The position numbers and the translations under genes were made by a program. From Diploscapter coronatus (taxonomy: Eukaryota; Nematoda; Chromadorea; Rhabditida; Rhabditidae), in NCBI GenBank assembly GCA_964036155.1, contig OZ038423.1:5223249-5287248 (forward strand): a stretch of 64,000 nt of DNA. Reading direction: 5' to 3'. Shown here in pieces: positions 63,601 through 64,000 of this stretch. Every line of letters begins with the position of its first letter. Within the stretch, counting starts at the first letter, position 1. The notes under the pieces are model-generated. The model searched no databases. It was not told the DNA's origin and worked only from the letters and a program-made list of their open reading frames with translations.

Positions 63601-64000
63601 CAATTGAACGATGTGAGATTGTTGTTGGAGCGACGATTCCCTGGCACATTTGCACCCATATTTCCATTCTGACTGTCGTTCGAACTGAAGTCCGACAAAT
63701 TCGAAGGAGGCCGATAGCCGATGGGGAGATTTTGATTCGAATCTACTCCTCAAAATAAATGTATTGATATTTTGAAAGAATAAAGAATAGTATCTTGCCA
63801 AATATTTACTTCAATATGAATGAACGAAAATTAACGAAATTCAGTAAAACTTGAAATTGCAGAAGGTTTTTTCTCATTCGAATACACGAATTCAGATGGA
63901 AAAATAAAAACGATTTTATATGGTGCAAATCCTTACTTTTCGTTGGTCCATTGAGCATAGTGACAGGCACTTGAGGCAGATTGAATTTCTTCGCTTCTCT
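54671..64000 (-). CDS. Caskin-like scaffold protein (3' part; gene continues past the right edge)
   Basis: Visible exons: 63937-64000 (cut by the window end), 63554-63742, 58073-58314, 57406-57518, 56942-57177, 56532-56664, 56275-56443, 55978-56174, 55820-55929, 55396-55627, 55145-55328, 55001-55102, 54671-54905, all in phase. Ser/Pro-rich linkers flank two SAM domains: the first spans ILANWLDSIHMIEYLSLFLTQGYD...ITPEDLLALGIKNPDHRRRL, the second EWLAAIALNEYVSVFESQGY...LNWEDFEDIGVKRLGHLKRL. A Pro-rich stretch follows (DYADVPPPP), and the extreme C-terminus reads LTDIGFMLQNLTDELDAM, matching the conserved tail of Caskins. Caskins are neuronal scaffolds whose SAM tandems polymerise; the usual N-terminal ankyrin repeats and SH3 would lie beyond 64000. 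ANKS1-type tandem-SAM proteins are the main alternative, but the tail favours Caskin. Confidence 0.85.
58315..63553 (-). other. Long (5.2 kb) intron of the Caskin-like gene
   Basis: Flanking exons join in phase 1 (63554-63742 to 58073-58314). The intron is AT-rich with purine-rich blocks on the plus strand. Open frames inside (for example 58581-59072, 59999-60322 and 61140-61573, all minus) are Phe/Ser/Leu-rich and not protein-like. No nested gene was found. Confidence 0.6.

Noticed and set aside
1..64000. CRISPR arrays, rRNA genes, viral or bacterial cassettes
   Set aside because: No regularly spaced direct repeats, no rRNA-like conserved blocks, no integrase, polymerase or capsid patterns were seen; all recognisable genes are intron-bearing animal genes.

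Overview
The window is about 64 kb of nuclear DNA from a nematode. The evidence is AT-rich sequence, many short introns (often 45-60 nt) with TTTCAG-type acceptors, and gene families typical of worms: a Str-type serpentine chemoreceptor, a nicotinic-type ligand-gated channel subunit, an innexin, a secreted ML-domain protein, and tandem secreted Kunitz/cysteine-rich proteins. No rRNA, CRISPR array, plasmid or bacterial gene structure was seen. The species cannot be named from the sequence. All gene models were spliced by hand from codon phase, splice motifs and protein family patterns, so exon edges may be off by a base or two.

Left part (1-25.4 kb). After about 2.9 kb without a gene, which contains a 269-bp fold-back repeat, come three plus-strand genes: a small orphan membrane protein (2871-6043), an alpha-type acetylcholine receptor subunit (7790-10854) and a Str-type GPCR (12203-14024) with a damaged splice acceptor. 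Two minus-strand paralogues follow (14178-15321 and 16026-16780). Each encodes a secreted protein with a Kunitz domain, a lustrin-like cysteine-rich domain and a third cysteine-rich domain. An innexin (19455-21916, plus) and an ML-domain lipid-binding protein (22542-23481, minus) converge.

Middle part (25.4-46.6 kb), all minus strand. An ankyrin-repeat, calcium-independent phospholipase A2 (25402-33035, 24 exons, 992 residues) carries an intron-containing tRNA-Gln(CUG) inside one of its introns. Then comes a long run of exons. The upstream half (46562 to about 39.8 kb) is the GATOR2 subunit WDR24, with beta-propeller, helical linker and C-terminal zinc fingers. The downstream half (39655-34448) is an unrecognised, charged, probably nuclear protein of about 1,040-1,060 residues. 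The splice phase between the halves is open, so they form either one giant fused gene or a closely spaced operon-like pair.

Right part (46.6-64 kb), minus strand. A rhodopsin-type neuropeptide-like GPCR (47274-50315) comes first. After about 4.3 kb without a gene lies the 3' part of a Caskin gene (tandem SAM domains and conserved tail). Its 5' part, where ankyrin repeats and SH3 would lie, runs off the right edge.

The receptor, innexin, GPCRs and Caskin suggest neuronal or excitable-cell roles. WDR24 belongs to amino-acid sensing upstream of TORC1, and the phospholipase to membrane lipid turnover. The genes do not form an obvious pathway. The main points to re-examine are the WDR24/unknown-protein junction, three separate apparent GC-AG introns, the broken acceptor in the chemoreceptor, the unusual pore of the acetylcholine receptor subunit, and two short inverted-repeat elements.
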